From: Stappia indica
GTDB lineage: Bacteria; Pseudomonadota; Alphaproteobacteria; Rhizobiales; Stappiaceae
NCBI RefSeq assembly: GCF_020177335.1
Contig: NZ_JAIVMG010000010.1
Coordinates: forward strand, 1 to 64,000
DNA: 64,000 nucleotides
Direction: 5' to 3'
How positions within the stretch are numbered: position 1 is the stretch's first letter; each line of letters starts with the position of its first letter. The notes under the pieces were generated by a model, which worked only from the letters and a program-made list of their open reading frames with translations, was not told the origin of the DNA and searched no databases. Of this stretch, positions 44,198 through 53,388 are shown in pieces. The position numbers and the translations under genes were made by a program.

Positions 44198-44749
44198 CTA
44201 TTGCCGGGCGATGGCGTCGAGTTCGGCCTTGAGCGAGCCGAATTCCTCATCGCCTGCGTCGGTCCGGATGTCGTCGATGACGCTGCGCCCGTCCTCGTTG
44301 ACGATGGTGAAGCGCACCTCGCTCAGCGCCTGCGCCTCGGGCGCCTCTTCGAAACAGGCGGTGGCGTTGAAGCGGGCGATGACCATGGCGGGCGCTCTCG
44401 ATCCGGCCGCCTCATCGGTCTTGGCGTCCTCGGCCCGGGCGATCGACAGGTCGGTCAGTGGACATCCGTCCTGGGCATTGACGATCACGTCGTAGTCGAA
44501 CGGCGAGGTGCCGGCCTCCATCGCCGGAAAGGCGGCGGCGGCCCGGTAGCGGGCAACGAAGTCCCGGCTGAACAGGCGGTCGAGCCGTTCCTCGGTGAAC
44601 AGCTCCTGCGGTTCCGACCCGTCATCGGCCCAGTTGCCGGCGGTGATCCGCATCACCTCGGCCACCGGCGCGAGCGGATCGTCGGCGCGGGCCGTGGCCG
44701 AGAGCAACGTACCCGAAAGCGCCAGCGCTGCGACAAGGAGCCTAGTCAT
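44198..44749 (-). CDS. Secreted protein of unknown function
   Basis: A 183-aa protein with a signal peptide (MTRLLVAALALSG, cleavage near ATA-RA). The mature part is acidic and contains two cysteines (DGCPL, TACFEE) that could form a disulfide. It loosely resembles DUF3828-type periplasmic proteins. Its ATG overlaps the FAH-family stop by eight bases (ATGACTAG), so it is translated with the homogentisate genes although nothing in it suggests an enzyme of that route. I do not recognise a function. Confidence 0.65.
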   Translation of the reverse strand: MTRLLVAALALSGTLLSATARADDPLAPVAEVMRITAGNWADDGSEPQELFTEERLDRLFSRDFVARYRAAAAFPAMEAGTSPFDYDVIVNAQDGCPLTDLSIARAEDAKTDEAAGSRAPAMVIARFNATACFEEAPEAQALSEVRFTIVNEDGRSVIDDIRTDAGDEEFGSLKAELDAIARQ

Positions 44750-45752
44750 GTTTTTCCACCGTCTGTTCGATGGCACCGAAGATCGAATGGCCGTCGCGGT
44801 CCGGCATCTCGATGCGGACCGTGTCGCCGAAGCGCATGAACGGGGTCTTCGGCGCGCCGGTCTCGATGGTCTCGATCATGCGGATCTCGGCGATGCAGGA
44901 ATAGCCGACACCGCCTTCGGCGACCGGCTTGCCCGGCCCGCCGTCCAGCTTGTTGGAAACGGTGCCGGAGCCGATGATGGTGCCGGCGCCGAGCGGCCGG
45001 GTCCTGGCCGCATGGGCGATCAGGGTGGGGAAGTCGAAGGTCATGTCGATGCCGGCCTCGGCCCGGCCGAAGGCCTCGCCATTGAGGTCGACGGCAAGCG
45101 GCAGCGACAGCTTGGCGCCGTCCCAGGCCTCGCCCAGTTCGTCCGGCGTGACCGCCACCGGCGAGAAGGCCGAGGAGGGCTTGGCCTGGAAGAAGCCGAA
45201 GCCCTTGCCCAGCTCCGCCGGGATCAGCCCGCGCAAGGACACGTCATTGACCAGCATGACGAGCCGGATTGCCGCAGCCGCCTCCTCGCGGCTGGCGCCC
45301 ATCGGCACGTCGCCGGTGATGACGGCGATCTCGCCTTCCATGTCGATGCCCCAGGCTTCGTCGGCCATGCGGATCGGGTCGCGCGGGGCGAGGAAGCTGT
45401 CGGAGCCGCCCTGATACATCAGCGGGTCGGTCCAGAAGCTCGGCGGCATTTCCGCGCCGCGCGCCTTGCGCACCAGTTCCACGTGATTGACATAGGCCGA
45501 GCCGTCCGCCCACTGGTAGGCGCGCGGCAGCGGCGACAGCGCGTCATGCTCGTGAAAGCGCATGGACGGCACGGCATCATGCTCAAGGCTCTCGGCGAGG
45601 GTGGCGAGCTTCGGCGCCACCTCGTCCCAAGTGTCGAGCGCGGCCTGCAGCGTCGGCGCGATATGCGCGGCCTCGGTGCAGCGGGTCAGCGCCTTGTTGA
45701 CCAGAACCAGCCGGCCATCCCGGCTGCCGTCGCGAAGTGTGGCAAGTTTCAT
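44742..45752 (-). CDS. Fumarylacetoacetate hydrolase-family protein
   Basis: A 336-aa FAH-superfamily hydrolase. The metal-binding acidic residues fall in IDMEGEIAVITGDVP and NDVSLRGLIP, and FQAKPSSAFSPVAVTPDELG and GSGTVSNK are family blocks. Directly after hmgA (four bases between the genes), it should hydrolyse fumarylacetoacetate, or maleylacetoacetate directly, to acetoacetate plus fumarate (or maleate). The start at 45752 gives the usual N-terminus MKLATLRDG. Confidence 0.88.
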   Translation of the reverse strand: MKLATLRDGSRDGRLVLVNKALTRCTEAAHIAPTLQAALDTWDEVAPKLATLAESLEHDAVPSMRFHEHDALSPLPRAYQWADGSAYVNHVELVRKARGAEMPPSFWTDPLMYQGGSDSFLAPRDPIRMADEAWGIDMEGEIAVITGDVPMGASREEAAAAIRLVMLVNDVSLRGLIPAELGKGFGFFQAKPSSAFSPVAVTPDELGEAWDGAKLSLPLAVDLNGEAFGRAEAGIDMTFDFPTLIAHAARTRPLGAGTIIGSGTVSNKLDGGPGKPVAEGGVGYSCIAEIRMIETIETGAPKTPFMRFGDTVRIEMPDRDGHSIFGAIEQTVEKHD

Positions 45753-45756
45753 ATGA

Positions 45757-47070
45757 TTAATCCCAATTGCCTTCGATTGTGCCGTCGAACCGTTTCTTCA
45801 GGTCGGTCCAGCACGTGAGATAATTGTCCTGCAGCGTGTCGAGCTCCGCCGCAAAGCGGGTGAGATGCTGGGGAAAGCGGGTTTCGAACATGAAGGCCAT
45901 GGTGCCGGTGAGCTTTTCCGGCTTGAGGTCGGCCCGGCTGGCCTTGTCGAAGCCGGCCGCGTCCGGCCCGTGCGGCAGCATCATGTTGTGCAGGCTCATG
46001 CCGCCCGGCACGAACCCTTCTTCCTTGGCATCGTAGCGACCATAGATCAGCCCCATGAACTCCGACATGATGTTTCGGTGGTACCAGGGCGGGCGGAAGG
46101 AATGCTCCGCCACCATCCAGCGCTCGGGGAAGATCACGAAGTCGATGTTGGCGGTGCCCGCTTCGCCCGACGGGGCCGTGAGCACGGTGAAGATCGACGG
46201 ATCCGGATGATCGAACAGGATCGCCCCGACCGGGGAAAAGGTGGTGAGGTCGTATTTGTAGGGCGCGTAGTTGCCGTGCCAGGCGACCACATCGAGCGGC
46301 GAGTGATCGAGTTCCGTGGCGTGGAAGGTGCCGCACCATTTGACGATCAGCCGGCACGGGGTCTCCTTGTCCTCGTACCAGGCGACCGGGGTCTTGAAGT
46401 CGCGCGGATTGGCCAGGCAGTTGGCGCCGATCGGCCCGCGGTCCGGCAGGGTGAACTTGGCGCCGTAATTCTCGCAGATATAGCCGCGCGCGGGACCGTC
46501 AGACAGCGCCACCTGGAACACCATGCCGCGCGGAATGACGCAGATTTCCTTCGGCGCCACCTCCATCGCCCCCAGCTCGGTGACGACGCGCAAGGCGCCC
46601 ACCTGCGGCACGATCAGCAATTCGGCATCGGCGTTGAAGAAATAGTCGTCGCTCATGTCGGCGTTTGCCGCATAGACATGGGTGGCCATGCCGACTTGGG
46701 TGTGCACATCACCGGCGGTGGTGATGGTGCGGATGCCGGAAAGGAAGTCGGTCGGGGCTTCGGGCATCGGCACCGGATCCCAGCGCAATTGCCCCAGCGC
46801 CAGCGCGTGGTCGCCGACATTCGGCGCGGTCTTCCACTCGGGCAGGTCATGGGCCGCGAACCGGCCGGAGTGTTTCACCGAAGGGCGGATGCGATACAGC
46901 CAGGAGCGCTCGTTGGTGCCGCGTGGCGCGGTGAAGGGCGAGCCGGACAGCTGTTCGGCATAAAGCCCATAGGGCGCGCGCTGCGGCGAATTCTGGCCTT
47001 GCGGCAGGGCGCCGGGCAGCGCTTCGGTCTCGAAGTCATTGCCGAAGCCCGGCATGTACTGGAGCGTCAC
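45757..47070 (-). CDS. hmgA: Homogentisate 1,2-dioxygenase
   Basis: A 437-aa Fe(II) ring-cleaving dioxygenase producing maleylacetoacetate. It opens [20 protein letters not shown], and [19 protein letters not shown] is diagnostic. The iron ligands are the His and Glu in [14 protein letters not shown] and the His of the later block [10 protein letters not shown]. The start is GTG at 47070, with a strong AGGAGGGA six to seven bases upstream. An ATG at 47109 has no ribosome-binding site and lies inside the operator. It is the first gene of the minus-strand homogentisate operon, divergent from marR. Confidence 0.95.
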   Translation of the reverse strand: MTLQYMPGFGNDFETEALPGALPQGQNSPQRAPYGLYAEQLSGSPFTAPRGTNERSWLYRIRPSVKHSGRFAAHDLPEWKTAPNVGDHALALGQLRWDPVPMPEAPTDFLSGIRTITTAGDVHTQVGMATHVYAANADMSDDYFFNADAELLIVPQVGALRVVTELGAMEVAPKEICVIPRGMVFQVALSDGPARGYICENYGAKFTLPDRGPIGANCLANPRDFKTPVAWYEDKETPCRLIVKWCGTFHATELDHSPLDVVAWHGNYAPYKYDLTTFSPVGAILFDHPDPSIFTVLTAPSGEAGTANIDFVIFPERWMVAEHSFRPPWYHRNIMSEFMGLIYGRYDAKEEGFVPGGMSLHNMMLPHGPDAAGFDKASRADLKPEKLTGTMAFMFETRFPQHLTRFAAELDTLQDNYLTCWTDLKKRFDGTIEGNWD

Positions 47071-47095
47071 GTCTGATCCCTCCTGAACCCAGACA

Positions 47096-47138
47096 GTTGA
47101 TAGTTGCATTTGTAACCGTTTAGTTTGTAACTATCAAC
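47096..47138. promoter_or_regulatory. MarR-type operator region between hmgA and marR
   Basis: GTTGATAGTT (47096-47105) and AACTATCAAC (47129-47138) are exact 10-bp reverse complements, 23 bp apart. Within them, TAGTTTGTAACTA (47121-47133) is itself a perfect 13-bp palindrome. The region sits midway between the divergent hmgA and marR starts and is the obvious regulator binding site. Confidence 0.7.
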
Positions 47139-47171
47139 GCGCGTCTTGCGTCATCCGCCGGAGGGAGTGCC

Positions 47172-47618
47172 ATGCCCGATATCCTGCCGCTTGAGGCTTT
47201 CCTGCCCTACCGCCTGGTGCGCGCGTCGAACGCGGTCAGCCAGCGGTTCGCGGCGGCCTACAAGATGCGCTTCGGCCTGACCCGGCCGGAATGGCGCAGC
47301 ATCGCCATCCTGGGGGAAGTGGGGGAGGCGACGGCAACGGAGATCGGCCGCCGCTCGACCATGCACAAGACCAAGGTCAGCCGGGCGGTGGCGGCGCTGG
47401 AGGGGCGCGGCTGGCTGACCCGCCGCGCCGACAGCGACGACCGGCGGCTGGAGCATCTTGAGCTGACGACGAAGGGACGGCAGGCCTATCGGGAGCTGGT
47501 GCAGCTGGCGCGTAGCTTCCAAGAGGATCTGGTGCGGGAGATGGGGGCCGATGCGGCGGCAGCCCTCGATCAGGGGCTCTCCGCCGTGGAGCGTATGCCG
47601 CCCGCCCGCCGGCGCTAG
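47172..47618 (+). CDS. MarR-family regulator of the homogentisate operon
   Basis: A 148-aa winged-helix protein. The core TRPEWRSIAILGEVGEATATE is followed by KTKVSRAVAALEGRGWLTRRADSDDRR, the recognition helix and wing of MarR proteins (landmark near residues 66-95). Divergent orientation and a palindromic operator make it the likely repressor of hmgA and of itself, relieved by an aromatic acid such as homogentisate. GGAGGGAG precedes the start. It converges on polA. Confidence 0.88.
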   Translation: MPDILPLEAFLPYRLVRASNAVSQRFAAAYKMRFGLTRPEWRSIAILGEVGEATATEIGRRSTMHKTKVSRAVAALEGRGWLTRRADSDDRRLEHLELTTKGRQAYRELVQLARSFQEDLVREMGADAAAALDQGLSAVERMPPARRR

Positions 47619-47651
47619 GGCCGGGCTGGCGGGCGACGATGGGTCTGGACC

Positions 47652-50633
47652 CTAGTGCGCTTCGTCCCAGTTGTCGGCGGCGCGGGCATCCACCTGCAGC
47701 GGCACCGACAGACGCACCGCCGGTTCGGCGGCGCTTTCCATCACGTCGCGGACAAGCGAAATGGTTGGCTCGACTTCCGCTTCCGGCACCTCGAAGATCA
47801 GCTCGTCATGGACCTGCAGCAGCATCCGTGCGGTCAGCTTCGAAGCCGCGAGGCGGTCGTCCATGCGGACCATTGCCCGGCGCAGGATATCCGCCGCCGA
47901 TCCCTGGATCGGTGCGTTGATCGCCGCCCGCTCATAGAAGGCGCGCATGTTCGGGTTCTTGGTGTTGACCTCCGGATAATGCGCGCGGCGGCCGAAGATC
48001 GTCTCGACATAGCCGTTGGCATGGACGAAGGCCTTGGTCGCTTCCATGTAGTCGCGGATGCCCGGGAAGCGTTCGAAATAAGTCTTGATGTAATCCGATG
48101 CCTCACCGCGCGAGATGCCAAGCTGGGCCGCCAGGCCAAAGGCGGAAATGCCGTAGATGATGCCGAAATTGATCGCCTTGGCGCGGCGGCGGACCATCGG
48201 GTCCATGCCCTCGATCGGCACGCCGAACATCTCGCTGGCGGTCATGGCGTGAATGTCGAGCCCATCGGCGAAGGCCTGTTTGAGCTGTTCAATATCCGCC
48301 ATATGCGCCAGGACGCGCAATTCGATCTGGCTGTAGTCGGCGGAGAGAAGCTTGTTGCCCTTCTCGGCGATGAACGCCTTGCGGATCTTCCGTCCCGCCT
48401 CGGTGCGCACCGGGATGTTCTGCAGATTGGGCTCGGAGGAGGAGAGCCGCCCGGTGGTGGTCGCCGCCAGCGAATAGGAGGTGTGCACCCGCCTGGTCTC
48501 AGGATTGACGAAGCCGGGGAGCGCGTCCGAATAGGTCGATTTCAGCTTGGAAAGCTGCCGCCATTCGACGATCCGCGCCGGCAGCTCGTGCCCCTCGGCG
48601 GCCAGGTCGTCGAGCACCGAGGCGGAGGTCGACCAGGCGCCGGTCTTGGTCTTCTTGCCGCCCGGCAGGCCCATCTTGCCGAACAGGATGTCGCCGAGCT
48701 GTTTCGGACTGCCGACATTGAACGGCTCGCCGGCCAGCTCGTGGATCTCCGCTTCAAGCCGCGCCATGCCTTGCGCGAAATCGCCCGACAGCCGTGACAG
48801 CATCTGCCGGTCGATGGCGATGCCACGGGCTTCCATCTTCGCCAGCACCGGCACCATCGGCCGCTCCAGCCGTTCATAGACCGTGGTCATGCGCTCGGCG
48901 GCGAGCCTCGGCTTCAAGACCTGCCACAGCCGCAAGGTGACATCGGCATCCTCGGCCGCATAGGCGGCGGCGGTCTCGATCGGCACCTTGTCGAAGGTGA
49001 TCATCGACTTGCCCGAGCCGGCGACCTCCTTGAAGGGGATTGGCGTGTGCCCGAGCCAGCGTTCGGACAGGGCGTCCATGCCATTGCCGCCGATCCCTGC
49101 GTCGAGCGCGTAGGACAAGAGCATGGTGTCGTCATGCGGTCCGACCTCGATACCGTAGCGCTGCAGCACCAGCCAGTCGTATTTGAGGTTCTGGGCGATC
49201 TTCAGAATGCCCGGATCTTCCAGCATCGGCTTCAGCAGCGCCAGCGCCTCGCTCAGCGGGATCTGCCCGGCGATCAGGTCACCGCCACCGAGAAGATCGC
49301 CGTCCCCGTCCACATGGCCGAGCGGAATGTAGCAGGCGCGGCCCGGCGCGGTGGCCAGCGAGACGCCGACGAGATCGGCCTGCATGGCATCGAGCGAGGT
49401 GGTTTCCGTGTCGACGGCCACATATCCGGTCTCCGCCGCCTCGGCGATCCAGGCGGACAGCCGGGCGGTGTCCGTCACCGTCTCGTAGGCGCTGGCATCC
49501 ACCGGAGCGGCCTTCGCCGCTTCGGCAGCCGCATCGGCGACCGTCTGCGGCTGCCAGCCGGCGGATCCCCCGTCAGGGTCGGCTGCGGTGGTGGTGTTGT
49601 CGCCGCCGCCCGCCGTGCCCGCCGGCGTGCGGCCATTGTCCATCTGGCGCCCTTTGCCATCCGGCTCGTGCCAGCCCTTGATGACAAGCTCGGCCGGCTC
49701 GATCTCGGCGATATCGGCGCCGGTGGTTTCGCCGACGCGCCGGGTCAGGGTGGTGAACTCAAGCGCCTTGAGGAAGGCGACCGCACGAGTGCCGTCCAGA
49801 TCGGTAACCGCCAGCGCGCTGGCCGGAAGTGCGACCGGTACGTCATCCTTGAGGGTGACGAGTTTCTTGGAGATGCGAGCCTGTTCGGCGAATTCGATCA
49901 GGTTTTCGCGCCGCTTCTTCTGCTTGATCGTGTCGGCTTTCGCCAACAGCGTATCCAGATCGCCGAACTCGTTGACGAGCAGGGCGGCGGTCTTCAGGCC
50001 GATGCCGGGCACGCCGGGCACGTTGTCGACACTGTCGCCCGCCAGCGCCTGCACCTCGATCACCTTGTCGGGGCCGACGCCGAATTTCTCGAACACCTCC
50101 GGCTCGCCGAAGATCTTGTTCTTCATGGTGTCGATCATGCCGACACGCGGCCCGATCAACTGCATAAGATCCTTGTCGCCGGACACGATGGTGACGCGCG
50201 CGCCCTGGGCTGCCGCCGCGCGCGCATAGGTGGCGATCAGGTCGTCCGCCTCGAAACCTTCCTGTTCGATGCTGTGCACGCAGAAGGCCCGCGTCGCCTC
50301 GCGGATCAGCCCGAACTGCGGGATCAGATCCTCCGGCGGTTCCGGCCGCTGTGCCTTGTATTCCGGGTAGATCTCGCTGCGGAAGGTCTTCGAGGAATGA
50401 TCGAAGATCACCGCCATGTGGGTCGGCTCGTCGCCCTCTTCCGGTGTCAGCCCCTCTTGCAACAGCTTCCACAGCATGTTGCAGAAGCCGGCGACGGCGC
50501 CCACCGGCAGGCCGTCCGACTTGCGCGTCAGCGGCGGCAGCGCGTGATAGGCGCGGAAGATGAAGGTGGAACCGTCGACCAGAATGAGATGGTCGTCGGG
50601 CGAAAGGGCGGAGGCGGGATCTTGTGTCGACAT
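47652..50633 (-). CDS. polA: DNA polymerase I
   Basis: A 993-aa repair and replication polymerase that removes RNA primers and fills gaps. The domains in order are a 5'-3' nuclease (about 1-300, with ILVDGSTFIFRAYHALPPL and GDSVDNVPGVPGIGLKTA), a 3'-5' exonuclease with an intact DTET (408-411), and a family A polymerase with LSADYSQIELR, RRRAKAINFGIIYG and LQVHDELIFE. A Gly/Asp/Thr-rich linker of about 60 residues (about 322-385) separates the nuclease from the exonuclease. The start at 50633 is used; the ATG at 50645 is possible. It stands apart from the aromatic cluster as the first clear core gene. Confidence 0.96.
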   Translation of the reverse strand: MSTQDPASALSPDDHLILVDGSTFIFRAYHALPPLTRKSDGLPVGAVAGFCNMLWKLLQEGLTPEEGDEPTHMAVIFDHSSKTFRSEIYPEYKAQRPEPPEDLIPQFGLIREATRAFCVHSIEQEGFEADDLIATYARAAAAQGARVTIVSGDKDLMQLIGPRVGMIDTMKNKIFGEPEVFEKFGVGPDKVIEVQALAGDSVDNVPGVPGIGLKTAALLVNEFGDLDTLLAKADTIKQKKRRENLIEFAEQARISKKLVTLKDDVPVALPASALAVTDLDGTRAVAFLKALEFTTLTRRVGETTGADIAEIEPAELVIKGWHEPDGKGRQMDNGRTPAGTAGGGDNTTTAADPDGGSAGWQPQTVADAAAEAAKAAPVDASAYETVTDTARLSAWIAEAAETGYVAVDTETTSLDAMQADLVGVSLATAPGRACYIPLGHVDGDGDLLGGGDLIAGQIPLSEALALLKPMLEDPGILKIAQNLKYDWLVLQRYGIEVGPHDDTMLLSYALDAGIGGNGMDALSERWLGHTPIPFKEVAGSGKSMITFDKVPIETAAAYAAEDADVTLRLWQVLKPRLAAERMTTVYERLERPMVPVLAKMEARGIAIDRQMLSRLSGDFAQGMARLEAEIHELAGEPFNVGSPKQLGDILFGKMGLPGGKKTKTGAWSTSASVLDDLAAEGHELPARIVEWRQLSKLKSTYSDALPGFVNPETRRVHTSYSLAATTTGRLSSSEPNLQNIPVRTEAGRKIRKAFIAEKGNKLLSADYSQIELRVLAHMADIEQLKQAFADGLDIHAMTASEMFGVPIEGMDPMVRRRAKAINFGIIYGISAFGLAAQLGISRGEASDYIKTYFERFPGIRDYMEATKAFVHANGYVETIFGRRAHYPEVNTKNPNMRAFYERAAINAPIQGSAADILRRAMVRMDDRLAASKLTARMLLQVHDELIFEVPEAEVEPTISLVRDVMESAAEPAVRLSVPLQVDARAADNWDEAH

Positions 50634-50691
50634 GGCGCGGATCATGCCTGCGTTGACGGCCTGAGAAAACCCCGCTTGTCGCTTTCTCCGC

Positions 50692-51735
50692 TTATTCCGC
50701 CGCCTGCGGCTGGGTCCGGCCGGCGCCCGTGCCGGACAGGCGCGCCCAGGCGGGGCGCACGAACAGGAAGGTGCCCAGACCGGTTCTCTGGATCAGCCAC
50801 CACAGCACCAGCGGGGCGATCACTCCGGCGGCGGTGACGATCAGGGAAATCCAGCCGACATCCGGGATGATCCCGGTCTTCAACAGGATGATGCGGGTTG
50901 CCGCCATGGGGAAGAAGAAGGCCAGATAGACGACGATCGAGTTCTCGCCGCAATGGCGCAGCGGCGCGGAGACGCCAAGCTGGGTCAGCAGCGCCGAAAC
51001 GACGATGACGGCGAGCGCGCCGGCGCCGCCAAGCGCCAGGCTGATCACCGGCCATTCGCTGTGTCCGGTGAAGACGAGGCCGCCGTTGACGAGGCCCCAG
51101 GCGAGCAGCCCGGCGAAGGCCAGTGGCAGGTGGTGCCGGGCCCAGTCCGCCAGGGCGAAGGCGCGGGCGGCGAAGATATAGCCGCAATAGAAGAAGACGT
51201 AGCGCGAGGCGAATTCGTCGATCAGCACCGAGCCAGTGTGAATGGGGGCGATCTGCAACAGGGCGGCGGCGCCGAGCACCAGATACCAGGGCAGGCCAGA
51301 ACGATGCAGCGCCTTGGTGATCACGAACATCACCGGCAGCATGTAGATGAACCAGAGCGTGCCGAACGGCTGCACATAGGCCAGCAGATACTGACCGGCG
51401 ACGCCCGCCCAGCCGATTTCGCCGGCCATCACCGGCGCCTTGACCGCGAACTGGATGGTGAGCCACAGCACGTAGAAATAGGCGAAATGCACCACCTTGC
51501 GATCAAGGTAGCTGCGCCAGGGACGATCGATCACCAGCCCGAGGAACAGACCGGAAATCATGAAGAAATCCGGCATGCGGAAGGGTTTGGCAAAGGCGAC
51601 GATCGCACCCATCCAGCCGGGCTCTCCGGCGGCGATCTCCACGCCGATGGTGGAATGCATCATCACCACGAAGATGATGCAGAAGCCTTTTGCCGTATCG
51701 ACCCAGTCGATCCGCCCGTTCGCCGCAGACGTCAT
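50692..51735 (-). CDS. Acyltransferase 3-family membrane protein
   Basis: A 347-aa protein with about ten membrane segments. It begins in the acyltransferase-3 manner (IDWVDTAKGFCIIFVVMMHS) with the conserved His in MMHST and PDFFMISGLFLGLVIDR. Such proteins transfer acyl groups to surface carbohydrates (OpgC, OafA and NodX relatives). The acceptor is unknown. GAGGA lies upstream. No polysaccharide genes are adjacent, so context gives little help. Confidence 0.8.
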   Translation of the reverse strand: MTSAANGRIDWVDTAKGFCIIFVVMMHSTIGVEIAAGEPGWMGAIVAFAKPFRMPDFFMISGLFLGLVIDRPWRSYLDRKVVHFAYFYVLWLTIQFAVKAPVMAGEIGWAGVAGQYLLAYVQPFGTLWFIYMLPVMFVITKALHRSGLPWYLVLGAAALLQIAPIHTGSVLIDEFASRYVFFYCGYIFAARAFALADWARHHLPLAFAGLLAWGLVNGGLVFTGHSEWPVISLALGGAGALAVIVVSALLTQLGVSAPLRHCGENSIVVYLAFFFPMAATRIILLKTGIIPDVGWISLIVTAAGVIAPLVLWWLIQRTGLGTFLFVRPAWARLSGTGAGRTQPQAAE

Positions 51736-51832
51736 GTTCGCTCTATCCTCGCTTCGCCCCCGCAGCCCGCAAGGCCGCGCACGAAGATTAGCGAAGGTGG
51801 AGTGTAAATCCCGTTAATCGATCAGGAGTGTG

Positions 51833-52369
51833 TCAATGCCCGCGCCGGTTGTCGTCGCCATGCGGGCGTTCATCGGTGATCCAGGGCGAGCCGGATTGGC
51901 CATTGGTCGGGCGTTGGCCGTCGTTCGGATCGACCGAGGACCAGTCGCTGGCGTCGAGATCGACGACCCCTTCACCGCGCTGCCGCCGCACATCGGCATG
52001 GACCACGGTGACCGGTGCGTTGCGCACGACAACGCGGGCCAGTGCCGCGCGCAGCGGCGGCACGAACAAAAGCAGGCCGATGGCATCGGTGACGAAGCCG
52101 GGGATCAGCAACAGGATGCTGGCAACGACCATCATCGCCCCCTGGACCAGATCCTCGCCGGGCACACGCCCGGCGTCCATTTCGGCGCGCATCCGCGTCA
52201 GCAGCGATACCCCTTGCAGCCGCAGCATCACCGACCCGGCGACGGCCGTGGCGATGGTCAGGAGAATGGTCCAGACCGCACCGATTTCCGAGCCGACCTC
52301 GACGAAGACGGCGATTTCGATCAGCGGCAGACCGATCAGGACAAGGAGCAGGATCAGACCGATGGGCAT
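51833..52369 (-). CDS. fxsA: FxsA family membrane protein
   Basis: A 178-aa protein. FxsA-type membrane segments are LILLLVLIGLPLIEIAVFVEV (about 4-24), TILLTIATAVAGSVML and a third around VVASILLLIPGFVTDAIG. The C-terminus is polar and disordered-looking. E. coli FxsA counteracts F-plasmid exclusion of phage T7; its normal role is unclear. Next to a divergent Tim44-like gene it forms part of a conserved alphaproteobacterial neighbourhood. The start at 52369 places the first helix at the N-terminus. Confidence 0.88.
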   Translation of the reverse strand: MPIGLILLLVLIGLPLIEIAVFVEVGSEIGAVWTILLTIATAVAGSVMLRLQGVSLLTRMRAEMDAGRVPGEDLVQGAMMVVASILLLIPGFVTDAIGLLLFVPPLRAALARVVVRNAPVTVVHADVRRQRGEGVVDLDASDWSSVDPNDGQRPTNGQSGSPWITDERPHGDDNRRGH

Positions 52370-52666
52370 GGGCACCGTTGCGCTGGTTGGCCGGCCTCTG
52401 CGGGCGGGCCGGTGGAATGACGCGCGCAAGGGGTAGGGCGCGCGGGCGTGATTTACGCCCCTTTAGGTAGGAAACAATTGGCCGGATTGCGAGTAAAATG
52501 CGCTTGGCGTCACGTGAAATCGAACGGGGGGCTTGTGCTTGAGGTTGGATGTTGGTTCAAGGAGCCTTACATAAGAAAATTCAGGGAGCGTGGCGTGGAC
52601 CCGCGACCGGCCCGGGCGTCGCCAGGCGGCAAGCGCTCCCCTTGATGTCAACCGACCGGAAATGAA
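52370..52666. other. Non-coding divergent gap between fxsA and the Tim44-like gene
   Basis: This 297-bp stretch should hold both promoters. I see no clear -10/-35 pairs or inverted repeats. A short open frame (52448-52645) has no ribosome-binding site and no recognisable content. Confidence 0.5.
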
Positions 52667-53383
52667 ATGAGCGAAATGTTCGACGTCACCACGATCATTT
52701 TCCTGGTTCTGGCCGTCGTGATCTTCCTGAGGCTGCGCAGCGTTCTGGGCAAGCGGACAGGTCACGAGCGGCCGCCTTTCGACCCCTATTCGGCTCCGGA
52801 TCGGGAGAAGGACGCCTCGGCGCGTCCCGCGCCGGTGGAAGACAACGTCATCCCGCTGCCGGGACAGGGCGGGTCGTCGACGCCGGCCGCGCAGACGGCG
52901 ACGCTGGAAACGGTGGCGCCGCAAGGCTCTGCCCTCAACGAGGCGTTGCGCAAGATCCTGTCGGCGGACAGCTCGTTCGAGCCGCAGGGCTTCTTGCAGG
53001 GCGCGCGTGCGGCGTATGAGATGATCGTGTCGGCCTTCGCCGCCGGTGACCGCAAGACCCTGAAGGGGCTTTTGTCGAAGGATGTCTACGAAGGGTTCGT
53101 CGCCGCGATTTCCGACCGGGAGTCCCGTGGCGAGACCATCGAGTCCACCTTCGTCGGCATCGACAAGGCCGATATCGTCGAGGCGGCGATGAAGGGCAGC
53201 ACCGCGCAGGTGACGGTGAAGTTCCGCAGCGAACTGATCACCGCGACGCGGGACCGGGATGGCGCCATCGTCGATGGCGACCCCAACACGGTGAGCGACG
53301 TCACCGACATCTGGACCTTCGCGCGGGACACCGGATCGCGTGATCCCAACTGGAAGCTGGTCGCGACCGAATCGGTCGAGTAA
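52667..53383 (+). CDS. Tim44-like domain protein
   Basis: A 238-aa protein with an N-terminal membrane anchor (TTIIFLVLAVVIFLRLRSVL), a Pro/Ser-rich linker and a C-terminal Tim44-like domain (about 105-235, with FLQGARAAYEMIVSAFAAGD and WTFARD). Tim44 is the mitochondrial import-motor adaptor; alphaproteobacterial homologues are anchored in the inner membrane and have a poorly known envelope role. It heads the plus-strand run Tim44-like, mltA, Smr, XRE. Confidence 0.88.
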   Translation: MSEMFDVTTIIFLVLAVVIFLRLRSVLGKRTGHERPPFDPYSAPDREKDASARPAPVEDNVIPLPGQGGSSTPAAQTATLETVAPQGSALNEALRKILSADSSFEPQGFLQGARAAYEMIVSAFAAGDRKTLKGLLSKDVYEGFVAAISDRESRGETIESTFVGIDKADIVEAAMKGSTAQVTVKFRSELITATRDRDGAIVDGDPNTVSDVTDIWTFARDTGSRDPNWKLVATESVE

Positions 53384-53388
53384 GGGCC

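Noticed and set aside
47071-47109. hmgA starting at the ATG at 47109
   Set aside because: It has no ribosome-binding site and lies in the palindromic operator, whereas GTG 47070 has AGGAGGGA at good spacing and gives the usual N-terminus.
52448-52645. A 65-aa open frame in the fxsA / Tim44-like gap
   Set aside because: It has no ribosome-binding site, no family resemblance and a composition unlike neighbouring coding sequence.
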